In this document: positions 49,572-57,494 of the stretch, piece by piece
Layout: each line of letters begins with the position of its first letter
Position numbering within the stretch: position 1 is the stretch's first letter
Assembly (NCBI GenBank): GCA_965230015.1
Contig: CBDDKF010000005.1
Location: 62,001 to 126,000, forward strand
DNA from: JABSQH01 sp965230015
Lineage (GTDB): Bacteria > Actinomycetota > Acidimicrobiia > Acidimicrobiales > Ilumatobacteraceae
Direction of reading: 5' to 3'
DNA length: 64,000 nt
Made by a program: the position numbers and the translations under genes
The notes under the pieces: generated by a model
Seen by the model: only the letters and a program-made list of their open reading frames with translations
Databases searched by the model: none
What the model was told of the DNA's origin: nothing

Positions 49572-52226
49572 TCAGCTGGCGAAGGTCCACTCGTTGAGGG
49601 TCACGAGGGGGCCACGGTTGGGCGCCATCTGCACGCCCGTCAACCGCGAGTCGTACGCCGTGAACGCCGGTAGGGCGAACAGCGGGAGCGCTGGATCGAG
49701 TTGCTCGAGGCGCGTGTCGATCTGGTCGTAGAGGTCGAGCCGAACGTCGGGGTCGAGCTCGGCGTCGGCTGCGTCGAGCAGCCGGTCGATCTCCACGTCG
49801 CTGAAGTCGCCGATGTTCACTTGGCCGCCGGTGCCAAAGATGGCTCGTGTCGCGATCGGGTCACTGTTGAAAAGTCGGAACTGAATCAGCGTGTCGAACT
49901 CGCGCGCTTCCATCCGGCGACCGACCTCGAGATCCTCGACCTGCTCGGCGACCACATCGATTCCGAGGTCCTCGAGCTGCGACACGATCGACAACGACGT
50001 CGCCAGGTTCTCGGCGGTGTTGAGGAACAGCAAGTTGAGCGTCAACGTCTCGCCATCGCGCTGACGAAACTGCTCGCCCTCGACTTCGACCCAGCCTGCT
50101 TCGTCGAGGAGCTGGCCGGCGAGCTCGCGATCGGGCCCGAAGCCGAACGGGTCGGAGCCCCCCGACTGGCCCGGCGCGAAGACCAGACTGTCCACTCGCT
50201 CTGCCGGGTCGCCCGTACGCAGGCCCGTGACGAGACCACCGACCTCGTCACGATCGAGCCCCAGCTGGATCGCCTCGCGCACTCGGGCGTCGGCGAGCAC
50301 CTGCGATGCGGCGTTGTGAGTCAATTGGATCGACGTGTCAGACGTGCCGATGAGCACCTCGGTATCGCCCAGTGCTTGCACGTCGCGCACGTCGTTGTTC
50401 CCCACGGTGTCGGCCCACGCGACGTCGATCTGCGAGGTGTCCAGCGCCTCGATCAACGAATCGGTGGTCGGGTACTCGATGATGCGGATCGACTCGAGCT
50501 TCGGACCACGCTCGGGGTCACCGCTCCACGCTGGGTTGGGCAGCAACTCGATCTCGCCCGGACCGGTGTTGGGAGCGGCGCGGAACGGCCCGGCGGCGAA
50601 GGTCACGCCGTCGTCGAGGAAGTCGGCCGCAGTGCCGCCACCGTCGAGGTGCGCCTGCCATGCCGCGGCCTGGATGATCGGATGCGTCGTGGAGAACAAC
50701 ACGCGCGGCACCCCGACCGGCGACGACAGGTCGATCTCGAGCATGGTGCTATCGATCGCCCGCACATCGGAGACCGGCCCGTAGAGCGAGATGTTGGTGG
50801 CGTTGGTCGCCGGGTCGGTGAGGTACTGATAGGTGGCGACGATGTCGGCGGTGGTCACCGGCGTGCCGTCGTCCCATGTGATGTCGTCACGGATCTCCCA
50901 CTGCAGGCGCAGCGGATCGTCGTCGATCGGCGTCGGCGGGCCGGTCGCCAAACTCGGTACGAGGTCGAGGTTCTCGTCGACGCGGTACATCACCGGCAAC
51001 ACCCATTCGGCAAGCACGTTGACCGTGTCGAGCGACCGATGGGGATTCGGATCGGCGAGATCGAGCGTCGTGCCCACCACGGTGCGACCTTCGGGCTCGG
51101 CCGGCGCTGCCGTCGTCGCCGGGACGACGGCTTCGGTCGTCGCGGAGCTACCGCTCGTTCCCTCGGTAGCTGGCGGATCGCTCGTGGCCGATCCGTCGTC
51201 GGGCGGATCGGTCGCTGCGGGTTCGGTGCCGAGCGGATCGCTGTCGCCAAGGGCGGCGGTCACGGTCGGCGAGTCGCTCGGCGCGCTGGCGTCATCGCCA
51301 CCGCCGATCACCACCACCGTCGCCGCTGCGAAGGCGATCACAGTCAATGCCGCGACCACGACCCATGCCAACGAGCGACGGCGTGGCATCTCTTCGGCGC
51401 GTCGCGGCGGTTCGTCGGGGGCGACGGGCGACAGCGATGCCAACGCGCGCACCAGGTCGACACCACGATCGAAGCGCTCGTCGGGTTCCTTGGCCAGTGC
51501 CCGGTCGAAGAAGGCATCCAGACCGGGCACTCCGGTGGGCGGTACCGGCTCGTTGCCATGGGCGACGAGCGTGGCCACCAGGTCGTCGCGACGGAACGGC
51601 GGCGCACCGGTCAGCGCGTGGTAGGCAACGCACCCCAACGCATAGAGGTCGGCGCGGTGGTCGAGGTCGTCGCCACGCGCCTGCTCGGGGGCCATGTAGT
51701 CGGCGGTGCCGATCGAGCCGGTGGTGTAACGGCCGACTTCGCGCGCCGACGCGGCGATCCCGAAGTCGGACAGGTACACCCGGTCGTCTTCGAGGAGGAT
51801 GTTGGCCGGCTTTACATCGCGATGCACGAGCCCTGCAGCGTGGGCGTGGTCGAGCGCTGCCGCCACGGGCGCCAGCAGCGTGAGCACGCGGTCGAGCGGC
51901 AGCGGGCCCTCACGGTCGAACAGGTCGGCCAGCGTCTCGCCGTCGACCAGCCGCATGGCCAGGTAGTACAAGCCGTCGTCGTCGCCGGCCTCGTAGACCG
52001 GGACGATCGCCGGATGATCGAGGTTCGCGGCAGCCCGACCTTCGCGTTCGAAGCGGCGTGCGGTGGTGGGGTCGCGGGCGACGATCGGGTCGAGCACCTT
52101 CACGGCCACATCGCGATCCAGCCGTACCTGACGGGCGCGCCACACTGCCGCGAACGAACCCTCGCCCAGCGGCTCGATCAACTCGAACCCGCCGAGGCGC
52201 CGCCCGGAGAGGTCTCCCACCGCCAT
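49572..52226 (-). CDS. receptor Ser/Thr kinase with peptide-binding-protein (SBP_bac_5) ectodomain
   Basis: An 884-residue fusion. Residues about 12-270 are a PknB-type kinase with all key motifs: GEGSFAAVW, VAVKVLD, HRDVKPANIL, DFGIAA, APEQARG. A membrane helix (about 285-310) and a Thr/Pro/Ser linker follow. The rest (about 375-884) is a periplasmic-binding-protein domain of the oligopeptide ABC family (SBP_bac_5: LQWEIRDDITWDDGTPVTTADIVATYQYL; SQIDVAWAD; LGLDRDEVGGLV), presumed outside the cell. The protein would sense an extracellular peptide or similar ligand and phosphorylate cytoplasmic targets. ATG 52226 is fixed by a TACGCT hexamer 6 bases upstream. It is divergent by 24 bases from a MalT/SARP-like regulator. 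Confidence 0.88.
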   Translation of the reverse strand: MAVGDLSGRRLGGFELIEPLGEGSFAAVWRARQVRLDRDVAVKVLDPIVARDPTTARRFEREGRAAANLDHPAIVPVYEAGDDDGLYYLAMRLVDGETLADLFDREGPLPLDRVLTLLAPVAAALDHAHAAGLVHRDVKPANILLEDDRVYLSDFGIAASAREVGRYTTGSIGTADYMAPEQARGDDLDHRADLYALGCVAYHALTGAPPFRRDDLVATLVAHGNEPVPPTGVPGLDAFFDRALAKEPDERFDRGVDLVRALASLSPVAPDEPPRRAEEMPRRRSLAWVVVAALTVIAFAAATVVVIGGGDDASAPSDSPTVTAALGDSDPLGTEPAATDPPDDGSATSDPPATEGTSGSSATTEAVVPATTAAPAEPEGRTVVGTTLDLADPNPHRSLDTVNVLAEWVLPVMYRVDENLDLVPSLATGPPTPIDDDPLRLQWEIRDDITWDDGTPVTTADIVATYQYLTDPATNATNISLYGPVSDVRAIDSTMLEIDLSSPVGVPRVLFSTTHPIIQAAAWQAHLDGGGTAADFLDDGVTFAAGPFRAAPNTGPGEIELLPNPAWSGDPERGPKLESIRIIEYPTTDSLIEALDTSQIDVAWADTVGNNDVRDVQALGDTEVLIGTSDTSIQLTHNAASQVLADARVREAIQLGLDRDEVGGLVTGLRTGDPAERVDSLVFAPGQSGGSDPFGFGPDRELAGQLLDEAGWVEVEGEQFRQRDGETLTLNLLFLNTAENLATSLSIVSQLEDLGIDVVAEQVEDLEVGRRMEAREFDTLIQFRLFNSDPIATRAIFGTGGQVNIGDFSDVEIDRLLDAADAELDPDVRLDLYDQIDTRLEQLDPALPLFALPAFTAYDSRLTGVQMAPNRGPLVTLNEWTFAS

Positions 52227-52232
52227 GGCCGA

Positions 52233-52242
52233 AGCGTACGCT
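52233..52242. promoter_or_regulatory. palindromic double -10, divergent leaderless promoters
   Basis: AGCGTACGCT is a 10-base palindrome that provides TACGCT on both strands. On the plus strand it ends 8 bases before GTG 52251, on the minus strand 6 bases before ATG 52226. Two divergent genes thus share overlapping -10 hexamers in a 24-base gap. Confidence 0.55.
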
Positions 52243-52250
52243 GACCAGGC

Positions 52251-54752
52251 GTGTCGACCCGCCCACGCCTGCTCACCCGGCCGCCGCGGCTCGACCATGC
52301 GCTCGTCCGCCCCCGGCTCGCCGAACTGGTGGGCGATCGCCGGCTGGTGGTGATCGCCGCGCCCACCGGCTCGGGGGCGACCACGGCTGCGGGTCAACTG
52401 GCCGGCGACTCCGTGCGGTGGGCGCGCCTCGCCCCGGGGTTCTCCGGTCCCGCCGACCTCGTGGCGATGATCACCGGCAGCGACGTTGACGACGGGCCGT
52501 TGCTGTCGCTGGCCGATGCGTTCCTCGACTCGTTGGAAGCGGCACCCGCGAGCGTGGTGATCGACGATCTCGATGCCGCCGACACCGGCGACGTCGAACG
52601 GCTGCTGGCCGAGACCATCGAGCTGCTGCCGGACGGGGTGCGCATGATCGTGACCACGGTTGCGCGGCCGGCGACGCTGCTCGGGCTGGTGCGTCCCACC
52701 GACGTCGCCCTGCTCGACGCTGAGGCGCTGGCATTCACCGACGACGAAGCCGTGGAGCTGTTCGCACTTCACGGCGCGGAGGGCGGACACGGCCGGGCCT
52801 GGAACGAAACGATGCGCGGATGGGCCACCGGACTCCTGGCGGGCATCACGGCCCCCGCCGCCGACCCGGCACAGCGCCGCGGCGATCTGTTGCGCTCGGC
52901 AGCGGTCGGCGACGCGCGTGTGCGCCAGCTGATGTCGGTTGCTGCGGTGACGCCGTACGTCACCGACGAACTGCTGGCGCCGCTCGCCGAGATCGGTGCG
53001 ATCGACCGAGCCGACGGTGTCGTCTCGGTCGCCGAGCTCGCGGCGCCCGCGCCCCTCCTCGTGGACCACGACGGCATGGTCCGGCTCGACTCGGCGATCG
53101 CCACCGAACTCGCGGCCGAGCTCGACACGGAGTGGACGGCGACGGTTCGTGGCACCGTCGCCGCACACCTCGCCGACCACGATCCGACCACGGCGATCGA
53201 GCTGTTCCTCGATGCCGGTGATCCAGAGCGGGCGGCCGACGTCCTCGACACCCACCTCTCGGCGATCGGCGTCGAGCGGGCGCTGACATGGCTGTACCGG
53301 ATGCCCGACGAGCTGCGCCGTCGATTTCCTCCCGTGTTGGCGGCGGGCCAGGCGACGGTGGAGGTCGACACTGCGCTGGCCAGTGCCCAGGCGCGAGTGG
53401 AGGTGGCGACCGATGCGCGCGCACGACGCGAGGCCCTCCTTGCGCTCGGTTCGGTCGAGGCCTATCGCGGCGAACTCGGTGCGGCGGCCAACGCGTATGA
53501 GGCGGCACTACGTGCCTCCGACGATCAGGACTTCGATGCGCGTGTTGCGGTACAGCTCGCCGACACCCGGTTCTGGCTGGGCGATCTGGCCGGAGCGCGG
53601 GCGGCACTCGAGCGCGCCGACGACAACGAGGCGGCCCGCTGGTTGGCGGCCCAGCTCGCGGTGATCGACCGCGATGCGCCCACTCGGGCCGCGGGCCACC
53701 ACCCGCTCGACCTTGCGGTCAACGGGCTCGCCGCGTTGGTGGCGGGCGATGCCGATGCGCTGGGCCTGCTCGATGCCGCATACGCCGCAGCCGACGGCGG
53801 CGACGACCTGGCCGCAAGCGCCCCGTTGTTGGCGTGGGGCCTGCTCGCCGCCGGGCGGCGCGACGAAGCCGTCACCGTTGCCGACCAGCTCGAGCGGCGG
53901 CTCGGGCCGGCGCATCGGTTGGGCCGGGTGCACGGAGCGGTGATCCGTGAGCGGGCCAGTCGTGGCGCCGACCGGGCGACCCACGAGCGCGACGAGCGCC
54001 GCCTGCGCGATCTACGAGCGACGGGGTTCGCCACGGTCGAACGGCTCGCCGATGCCGTCCTCGCCGCGCAAGGTGGCGCTTCGGACGCGCCAAATGCAGT
54101 CGATGGCAGTGCCGATGCCGCGGTCGTCGTGGCGCTGCTCGGCACACACGAGGTGCGGGTCGCCGGAGGTGTCGTCGGACGGTCGGCGTGGAAGTCGAAG
54201 AAGGCACTCGACGTGCTGTCGGTGTTGGCCTTGGCGGACGACGACGGACGACGACGCGAAGAGGTGATCGAGGCGGTGTGGCCCGGTCGACCGCCCGACA
54301 AGGGACGCACCTTGTTGCGCACCGCACTGTCGGAAATTCGCCGCACGCTCGAGCCGGGACGCCCCGCGGGCGAGCCCTCGGCCTACGTGTCGAGCGTCGA
54401 AGATCGGCTGGTGCTCGACGGCACGACCGACCTCGACCTGGCAACGGCGGGCGTCGGCGACTCGCCCGGCACCGCGTTCGCCGCACTCGCGGCTGGCGTT
54501 GCGCCCGAGGTGGTCGCCACCGAGTGGGGCGCCGAGCTGGTCGGTGTGGTCGAACAGCAGGGCATCGACGCCGCATCGCGGCTGGCCGCCGACGAGGGCC
54601 CTGCGGAGGAGCGCATCGCGGCGCTCGAGTTCCTGCGTGCCGCCGAGCCGTGGAGCCGCGCCCACGTCGACGCGCTCATCGAGCTACATCGCGCGGGCGG
54701 CGACGATGCCGCCGCCGCAGCGGTCGAGCGCGCCTGGTTCGCCGACGACTGA
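52251..54752 (+). CDS. MalT/LuxR-like P-loop and TPR protein with C-terminal SARP winged helix
   Basis: An 833-residue regulator. The N-terminus follows the MalT-type ATPase pattern (RPRLTRPPRLDHALVRPRL-like start, VVIAAPTGSGATTAA near 33-47, VVIDDLDAAD near 95), but the Walker A Lys is Ala, so ATP hydrolysis is doubtful. TPR-like helices occupy about 260-580. Near the C-terminus (about 625-705) is an OmpR/SARP-type winged helix (GRSAWKSKKALDVLSVLAL, IEAVWPGRPPDKGRTLLRTALSEIRRTL), followed by a short BTAD-like helical part. Having the DNA-binding part at the C-terminal end, as in MalT, but of the SARP type, is a mixture. Its neighbour, 24 bases upstream and divergent, is the receptor kinase, a likely functional partner. 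GTG 52251. Confidence 0.8.
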   Translation: MSTRPRLLTRPPRLDHALVRPRLAELVGDRRLVVIAAPTGSGATTAAGQLAGDSVRWARLAPGFSGPADLVAMITGSDVDDGPLLSLADAFLDSLEAAPASVVIDDLDAADTGDVERLLAETIELLPDGVRMIVTTVARPATLLGLVRPTDVALLDAEALAFTDDEAVELFALHGAEGGHGRAWNETMRGWATGLLAGITAPAADPAQRRGDLLRSAAVGDARVRQLMSVAAVTPYVTDELLAPLAEIGAIDRADGVVSVAELAAPAPLLVDHDGMVRLDSAIATELAAELDTEWTATVRGTVAAHLADHDPTTAIELFLDAGDPERAADVLDTHLSAIGVERALTWLYRMPDELRRRFPPVLAAGQATVEVDTALASAQARVEVATDARARREALLALGSVEAYRGELGAAANAYEAALRASDDQDFDARVAVQLADTRFWLGDLAGARAALERADDNEAARWLAAQLAVIDRDAPTRAAGHHPLDLAVNGLAALVAGDADALGLLDAAYAAADGGDDLAASAPLLAWGLLAAGRRDEAVTVADQLERRLGPAHRLGRVHGAVIRERASRGADRATHERDERRLRDLRATGFATVERLADAVLAAQGGASDAPNAVDGSADAAVVVALLGTHEVRVAGGVVGRSAWKSKKALDVLSVLALADDDGRRREEVIEAVWPGRPPDKGRTLLRTALSEIRRTLEPGRPAGEPSAYVSSVEDRLVLDGTTDLDLATAGVGDSPGTAFAALAAGVAPEVVATEWGAELVGVVEQQGIDAASRLAADEGPAEERIAALEFLRAAEPWSRAHVDALIELHRAGGDDAAAAAVERAWFADD

Positions 54753-54822
54753 GCACGCCCCGACAGCACGGCCCTCTCGCCCCGCGAGCCGACGCCCCCA
54801 CGGCCCCCACGACCGCACGCCC

Positions 54823-54880
54823 CACCGAAATCCAGGGGATTTCCGGCGCCAGGCGCCGCAAATCGCGAACAGAACCGACG
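54823..54880. repeat. dispersed palindromic element
   Basis: One copy (GAAATCCAGGGGATTTCCGG, GGCGCCAGGCGCC, AAATCGCGAACAGAA) between convergent genes. Confidence 0.75.
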
Positions 54881-54886
54881 TCGCAG

Positions 54887-55105
54887 TTACGACGCGGCGC
54901 GCACCGGCAGCGCGTCACCGCGCCAGCCGGCGAACATCTCGAGTGTGAGTCGTCGTTCGTTGTTGATGCGCTCGACGCAGGAGATGTCCTCCACCGGCGC
55001 GAGCTGTGTGTCCCGGGACGGCTGGCGCAGCAGCTCCAGCGCGTGACGGACCGCAGAGATCGCCCGGGCTTCCTTCTGCGGATCAAAGGCGGTTATCGGC
55101 CCCAT
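54887..55105 (-). CDS. small hypothetical protein
   Basis: A 72-residue soluble protein starting MGPITAFDPQKEARAISAVRHALELLRQP, with a helical N-terminal half and no recognised family. ATG 55105 or 55114 are both possible; a GTGAAAGA stretch precedes the latter. The upstream region (55106-55185) is clearly richer in A+T than its surroundings, as a promoter would be. A plausible but unproven gene. Confidence 0.45.
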   Translation of the reverse strand: MGPITAFDPQKEARAISAVRHALELLRQPSRDTQLAPVEDISCVERINNERRLTLEMFAGWRGDALPVRAAS

Positions 55106-55176
55106 GCAGAGCATTCTTTCACAATTTCACAGAAAGTGCACATCCGACCACATAATGCGGTCAGATTTGACTCCAG

Positions 55177-55536
55177 CTACTCGAGGTTGTGGCCGATACG
55201 CAGCAGATTGCGCGACGGATCACGCACCGCGAACTCGCGCATCTGCCACGGCATGTCGCCGATCTCGCCAACCTCGACGCCCGCCTCGCGCCACGTGCGG
55301 TGCCAGTGGTCGGCGTCTTGAACATGCAGGTAGCAGGCACTGCGATTGCCTTCCACGTCGAGTTCTGGCACCAGCGCAAGGTGGATCACCTCGAGCCCCG
55401 CGTGGTGTACCCAGGCGTACGTGTCGTCGTAGGCCACGACGTGGAATCCCAACTGCCCGTAAAAGGCGGTGGCCGCCTCGATGTCGACCACCGGCAAGAT
55501 CGTCTTGACCACCAGCCGCTGATGCTCGATCCCCAT
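55177..55536 (-). CDS. VOC-family (glyoxalase/bleomycin-resistance type) protein
   Basis: A 119-residue single-domain VOC protein: VVKTILPVVDIEAATAFYGQLGFHVVAYDD at the start and the paired second half ending FAVRDPSRNLLRIGHNL. Such proteins are dimeric and may bind metal and detoxify small molecules or bind antibiotics; the particular role cannot be read. ATG 55536 has TAGGGT 6 bases upstream. Confidence 0.85.
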   Translation of the reverse strand: MGIEHQRLVVKTILPVVDIEAATAFYGQLGFHVVAYDDTYAWVHHAGLEVIHLALVPELDVEGNRSACYLHVQDADHWHRTWREAGVEVGEIGDMPWQMREFAVRDPSRNLLRIGHNLE

Positions 55537-55542
55537 CACGCG

Positions 55543-55548
55543 ACCCTA
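55543..55548 (-). promoter_or_regulatory. -10 hexamer TAGGGT, leaderless start
   Basis: On the minus strand TAGGGT ends 6 bases before ATG 55536 of the VOC gene. Confidence 0.5.
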
Positions 55549-55549
55549 C

Positions 55550-55606
55550 CCCTCCCAAAATCCCGGGGATTCCAGGCGCCTCGCGCCGGATTTCGCGAAC
55601 AGAATC
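55550..55606. repeat. dispersed palindromic element
   Basis: One copy (AAAATCCCGGGGATTCCAGG, GGCGCCTCGCGCC, GGATTTCGCGAACAGAATC) between divergent genes, next to the VOC -10. Confidence 0.75.
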
Positions 55607-55633
55607 GACCGACTGCACGGGTTACCACGCACG

Positions 55634-55639
55634 TAGCCT
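55634..55639 (+). promoter_or_regulatory. -10 hexamer TAGCCT, leaderless start
   Basis: TAGCCT ends 7 bases before ATG 55647. Confidence 0.5.
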
Positions 55640-55646
55640 CGGCTCC

Positions 55647-56087
55647 ATGAACGTGCAGCACACGGCGACCGACATCGGGATGAAAACGATGAACGCACTG
55701 CATCGAGCGGTCCGCGCGGTCTCGGGCGGCCGCATCGGCGACACGGTCTCGTCGATGCCGGTCGTCGAGCTCCACACGACCGGGCGTAAGAGCGGCAAGC
55801 CGCGCGCCACGATGCTGACCGCGCCGATCATCGACGACGGGACGTACGTGATCGTCGCGTCGAAGGGCGGCGACGATCGCGATCCGGATTGGTATCGCAA
55901 CCTGGTGGCCGACCCCAATGTGGCGCTGACCGTGGACGGCACGAAGGCGGACTTCACCGCGCGCGTCGCCGACGACGCGGAGAAGGCCGAGCTGTGGCCG
56001 CGCATCGTCGAGGCCTACGACGGATACGGCAAGTACCAAGAGCGCACCGACCGCGACATCCCCGTGGTGGTGTGCGAACCCGCCTGA
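55647..56087 (+). CDS. F420-dependent nitroreductase-like (Ddn/DUF385) protein
   Basis: A 146-residue split-barrel protein of the deazaflavin (F420)-dependent nitroreductase family, to which mycobacterial Ddn belongs. The typical block is VVELHTTGRKSGKPRATML (about 39-57), then YVIVASKGGDDRDPDWYRNLVADPNVAL (about 71-98). Members reduce quinones or detoxify oxidised compounds with reduced F420. Its presence supports an actinobacterial origin. Length is normal. Confidence 0.9.
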   Translation: MNVQHTATDIGMKTMNALHRAVRAVSGGRIGDTVSSMPVVELHTTGRKSGKPRATMLTAPIIDDGTYVIVASKGGDDRDPDWYRNLVADPNVALTVDGTKADFTARVADDAEKAELWPRIVEAYDGYGKYQERTDRDIPVVVCEPA

Positions 56088-56096
56088 CGTCACCCG

Positions 56097-56146
56097 TTCT
56101 CTTCGCGCGATCCGGCGCGAGGCGCCGGAAACCCCCGGTTTTTTCG
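56097..56146. repeat. dispersed palindromic element
   Basis: One copy (GGCGCGAGGCGCC core, GGAAACCCCCGG arm) between convergent genes. Confidence 0.7.
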
Positions 56147-56155
56147 GATGAGGGG

Positions 56156-56545
56156 TTAGCCGGCTCGGCGGAGGGCTGGGGATTCTGGGCGGCTTGGGTC
56201 GGCGTTCGCTGGCTGAGCGGCGGGTGAGTCGTGCAGATGTTCGAGGGCCCGCCACAGCTCGGTGCGGGCGCGGTCGGACTGGGGCGGTTCGAGTTCGTTG
56301 GCCACGACCACCCCTTCGATCATGTCGGCGAGCACAGCCACGACAGGACGACCGTGCACACGAACGGCGACGACGGCGCCGCCCTCGGCGCGACGGCGGA
56401 TCGTGCGGTCGACGCCGACGAGCCGCGGCGGGCTGCGGTAGCTGGGTGCCACGAGCCAGTGTCGGCGCGCGACCAGCGCGAGCCGCCGGGCGGCGGCGGC
56501 AAAATCGGCGGTGCTGGCGCCGGGCGTGGTGGCGGGCTGATGCAT
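56156..56545 (-). CDS. small hypothetical protein, divergent from HprK-like gene
   Basis: A 129-residue protein starting MHQPATTPGASTADFAAAARRLALVARRHWLVAPSYRSPPR. A central part (VDRTIRRRAEGGAVVAVRVHGRPVVAVLADMIEGVVVANEL) looks folded and alternates strands and helices; the ends are Pro/Ala-rich. No family recognised. ATG 56545 has no strong ribosome site, and the longer frame is Arg-rich, so the start is uncertain. It may work with the divergent HprK-like protein. Confidence 0.5.
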   Translation of the reverse strand: MHQPATTPGASTADFAAAARRLALVARRHWLVAPSYRSPPRLVGVDRTIRRRAEGGAVVAVRVHGRPVVAVLADMIEGVVVANELEPPQSDRARTELWRALEHLHDSPAAQPANADPSRPESPALRRAG

Positions 56546-56599
56546 GTGGAGACCATCATGACGAGAGGGTGTAACAACGCTCCCGGGGTGGTCGGTGAC

Positions 56600-56605
56600 T
56601 ACCGT
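56600..56605 (+). promoter_or_regulatory. -10 hexamer TACCGT, leaderless start
   Basis: TACCGT ends 8 bases before GTG 56614 and sets the start of the HprK-like gene. Confidence 0.5.
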
Positions 56606-56613
56606 CGGCGGCG

Positions 56614-57462
56614 GTGGCAACGCGTCGTTTGGGCCCATATCGCCTGCTCGGCGAGGTCGCGCAGCTCGATCTCGACGACGCCGCCGCCGCGACGTACGGC
56701 GAGGTGCTCGCAACGTCGCTGGTGGGTCTGGCCGCAACCTCGAGCCCGACGACGACGATCGCGATCGCACGCGCCGACGACACTTGGCGGCTGACGATTG
56801 ACGGGCCGTACGTCCCCGCCGATCCAGCCGGGTCGATCGGCAACGACGACTCGGTAGCGCTCCATCGAACCCTCTCGGGCATCGACGCCGTCGCCGCCGA
56901 GAGTGCGGTCGGGTTGGGCTGCGCAGTGCTCCACGGCGGTCTCGTGGAGATCGATGGACGGACGATCGCCGCAGTCGGGCCGAGCGGGATGGGCAAGTCG
57001 ACGTTCACTGCAGTGGCGGTGTCGCTCGGCCATCACTTCGTGGGTGACGAGGTGGTGGCGGTGGACCCACACAGCGCAGTCGTACTCCCCCACCGCCGAC
57101 CGATCGGATTGCGGCTCGGCGCGGCAGCTCTGTTGCGGGTGAGGATTCCTCCCGGGCCGTTCGGCGCGGTGTACCCGTACCGGGTCGACGGCGACCGTGC
57201 CGCGCTCAAGGGCGCCGAGTCGCGCCCTCTCCACTCGATCGTGCTGTTGCAGCGCGACCCCGAACACGACGACGGGGCGACAATCGCAGCGGTTCCCCCA
57301 GCACAGGCGCTCCTGCGATTCTCGAATCAGATTCTGGGACCGACTGGCACCGAGCCGCAGATGTTCGGGCGCATCGAGCAACTCGTCCGCAACGTGCCGG
57401 TGTACGAGGTGACGTACCGCGAAGCCGCCGACGCGATCGCCGCGATCAAGTCCGGCACCTGA
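56614..57462 (+). CDS. HPr-kinase-like P-loop protein
   Basis: A 282-residue protein with a Walker A GPSGMGKST (about 125-133) followed by HHFVGDEVVAVD, the arrangement of HprK/P and its relatives (P-loop, then a GDD/GDE metal site). The first 100 residues are not the Hpr kinase N-domain. Stand-alone HprK-like proteins of this sort occur beside peptide-modification and polysaccharide genes, and their substrates are mostly unknown. LHGGLVEIDGRTIAAVGPSG marks the start of the catalytic fold. Here no HPr gene is nearby. Confidence 0.78.
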   Translation: MATRRLGPYRLLGEVAQLDLDDAAAATYGEVLATSLVGLAATSSPTTTIAIARADDTWRLTIDGPYVPADPAGSIGNDDSVALHRTLSGIDAVAAESAVGLGCAVLHGGLVEIDGRTIAAVGPSGMGKSTFTAVAVSLGHHFVGDEVVAVDPHSAVVLPHRRPIGLRLGAAALLRVRIPPGPFGAVYPYRVDGDRAALKGAESRPLHSIVLLQRDPEHDDGATIAAVPPAQALLRFSNQILGPTGTEPQMFGRIEQLVRNVPVYEVTYREAADAIAAIKSGT

Positions 57463-57494
57463 CGCGGCACCAACGCACGCGCAGGCGGCGCAGA

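Noticed and set aside
49701..52244. 847-residue open frame on the plus strand opposite the receptor kinase
   Set aside because: It mirrors the kinase/SBP gene, is Arg/Val/His-rich with no domain, and has no ribosome site. High GC leaves antisense frames open.
56320..56577. 85-residue Pro-rich minus-strand frame
   Set aside because: Pro/Ser-rich shadow of the neighbouring frame with no features of its own.
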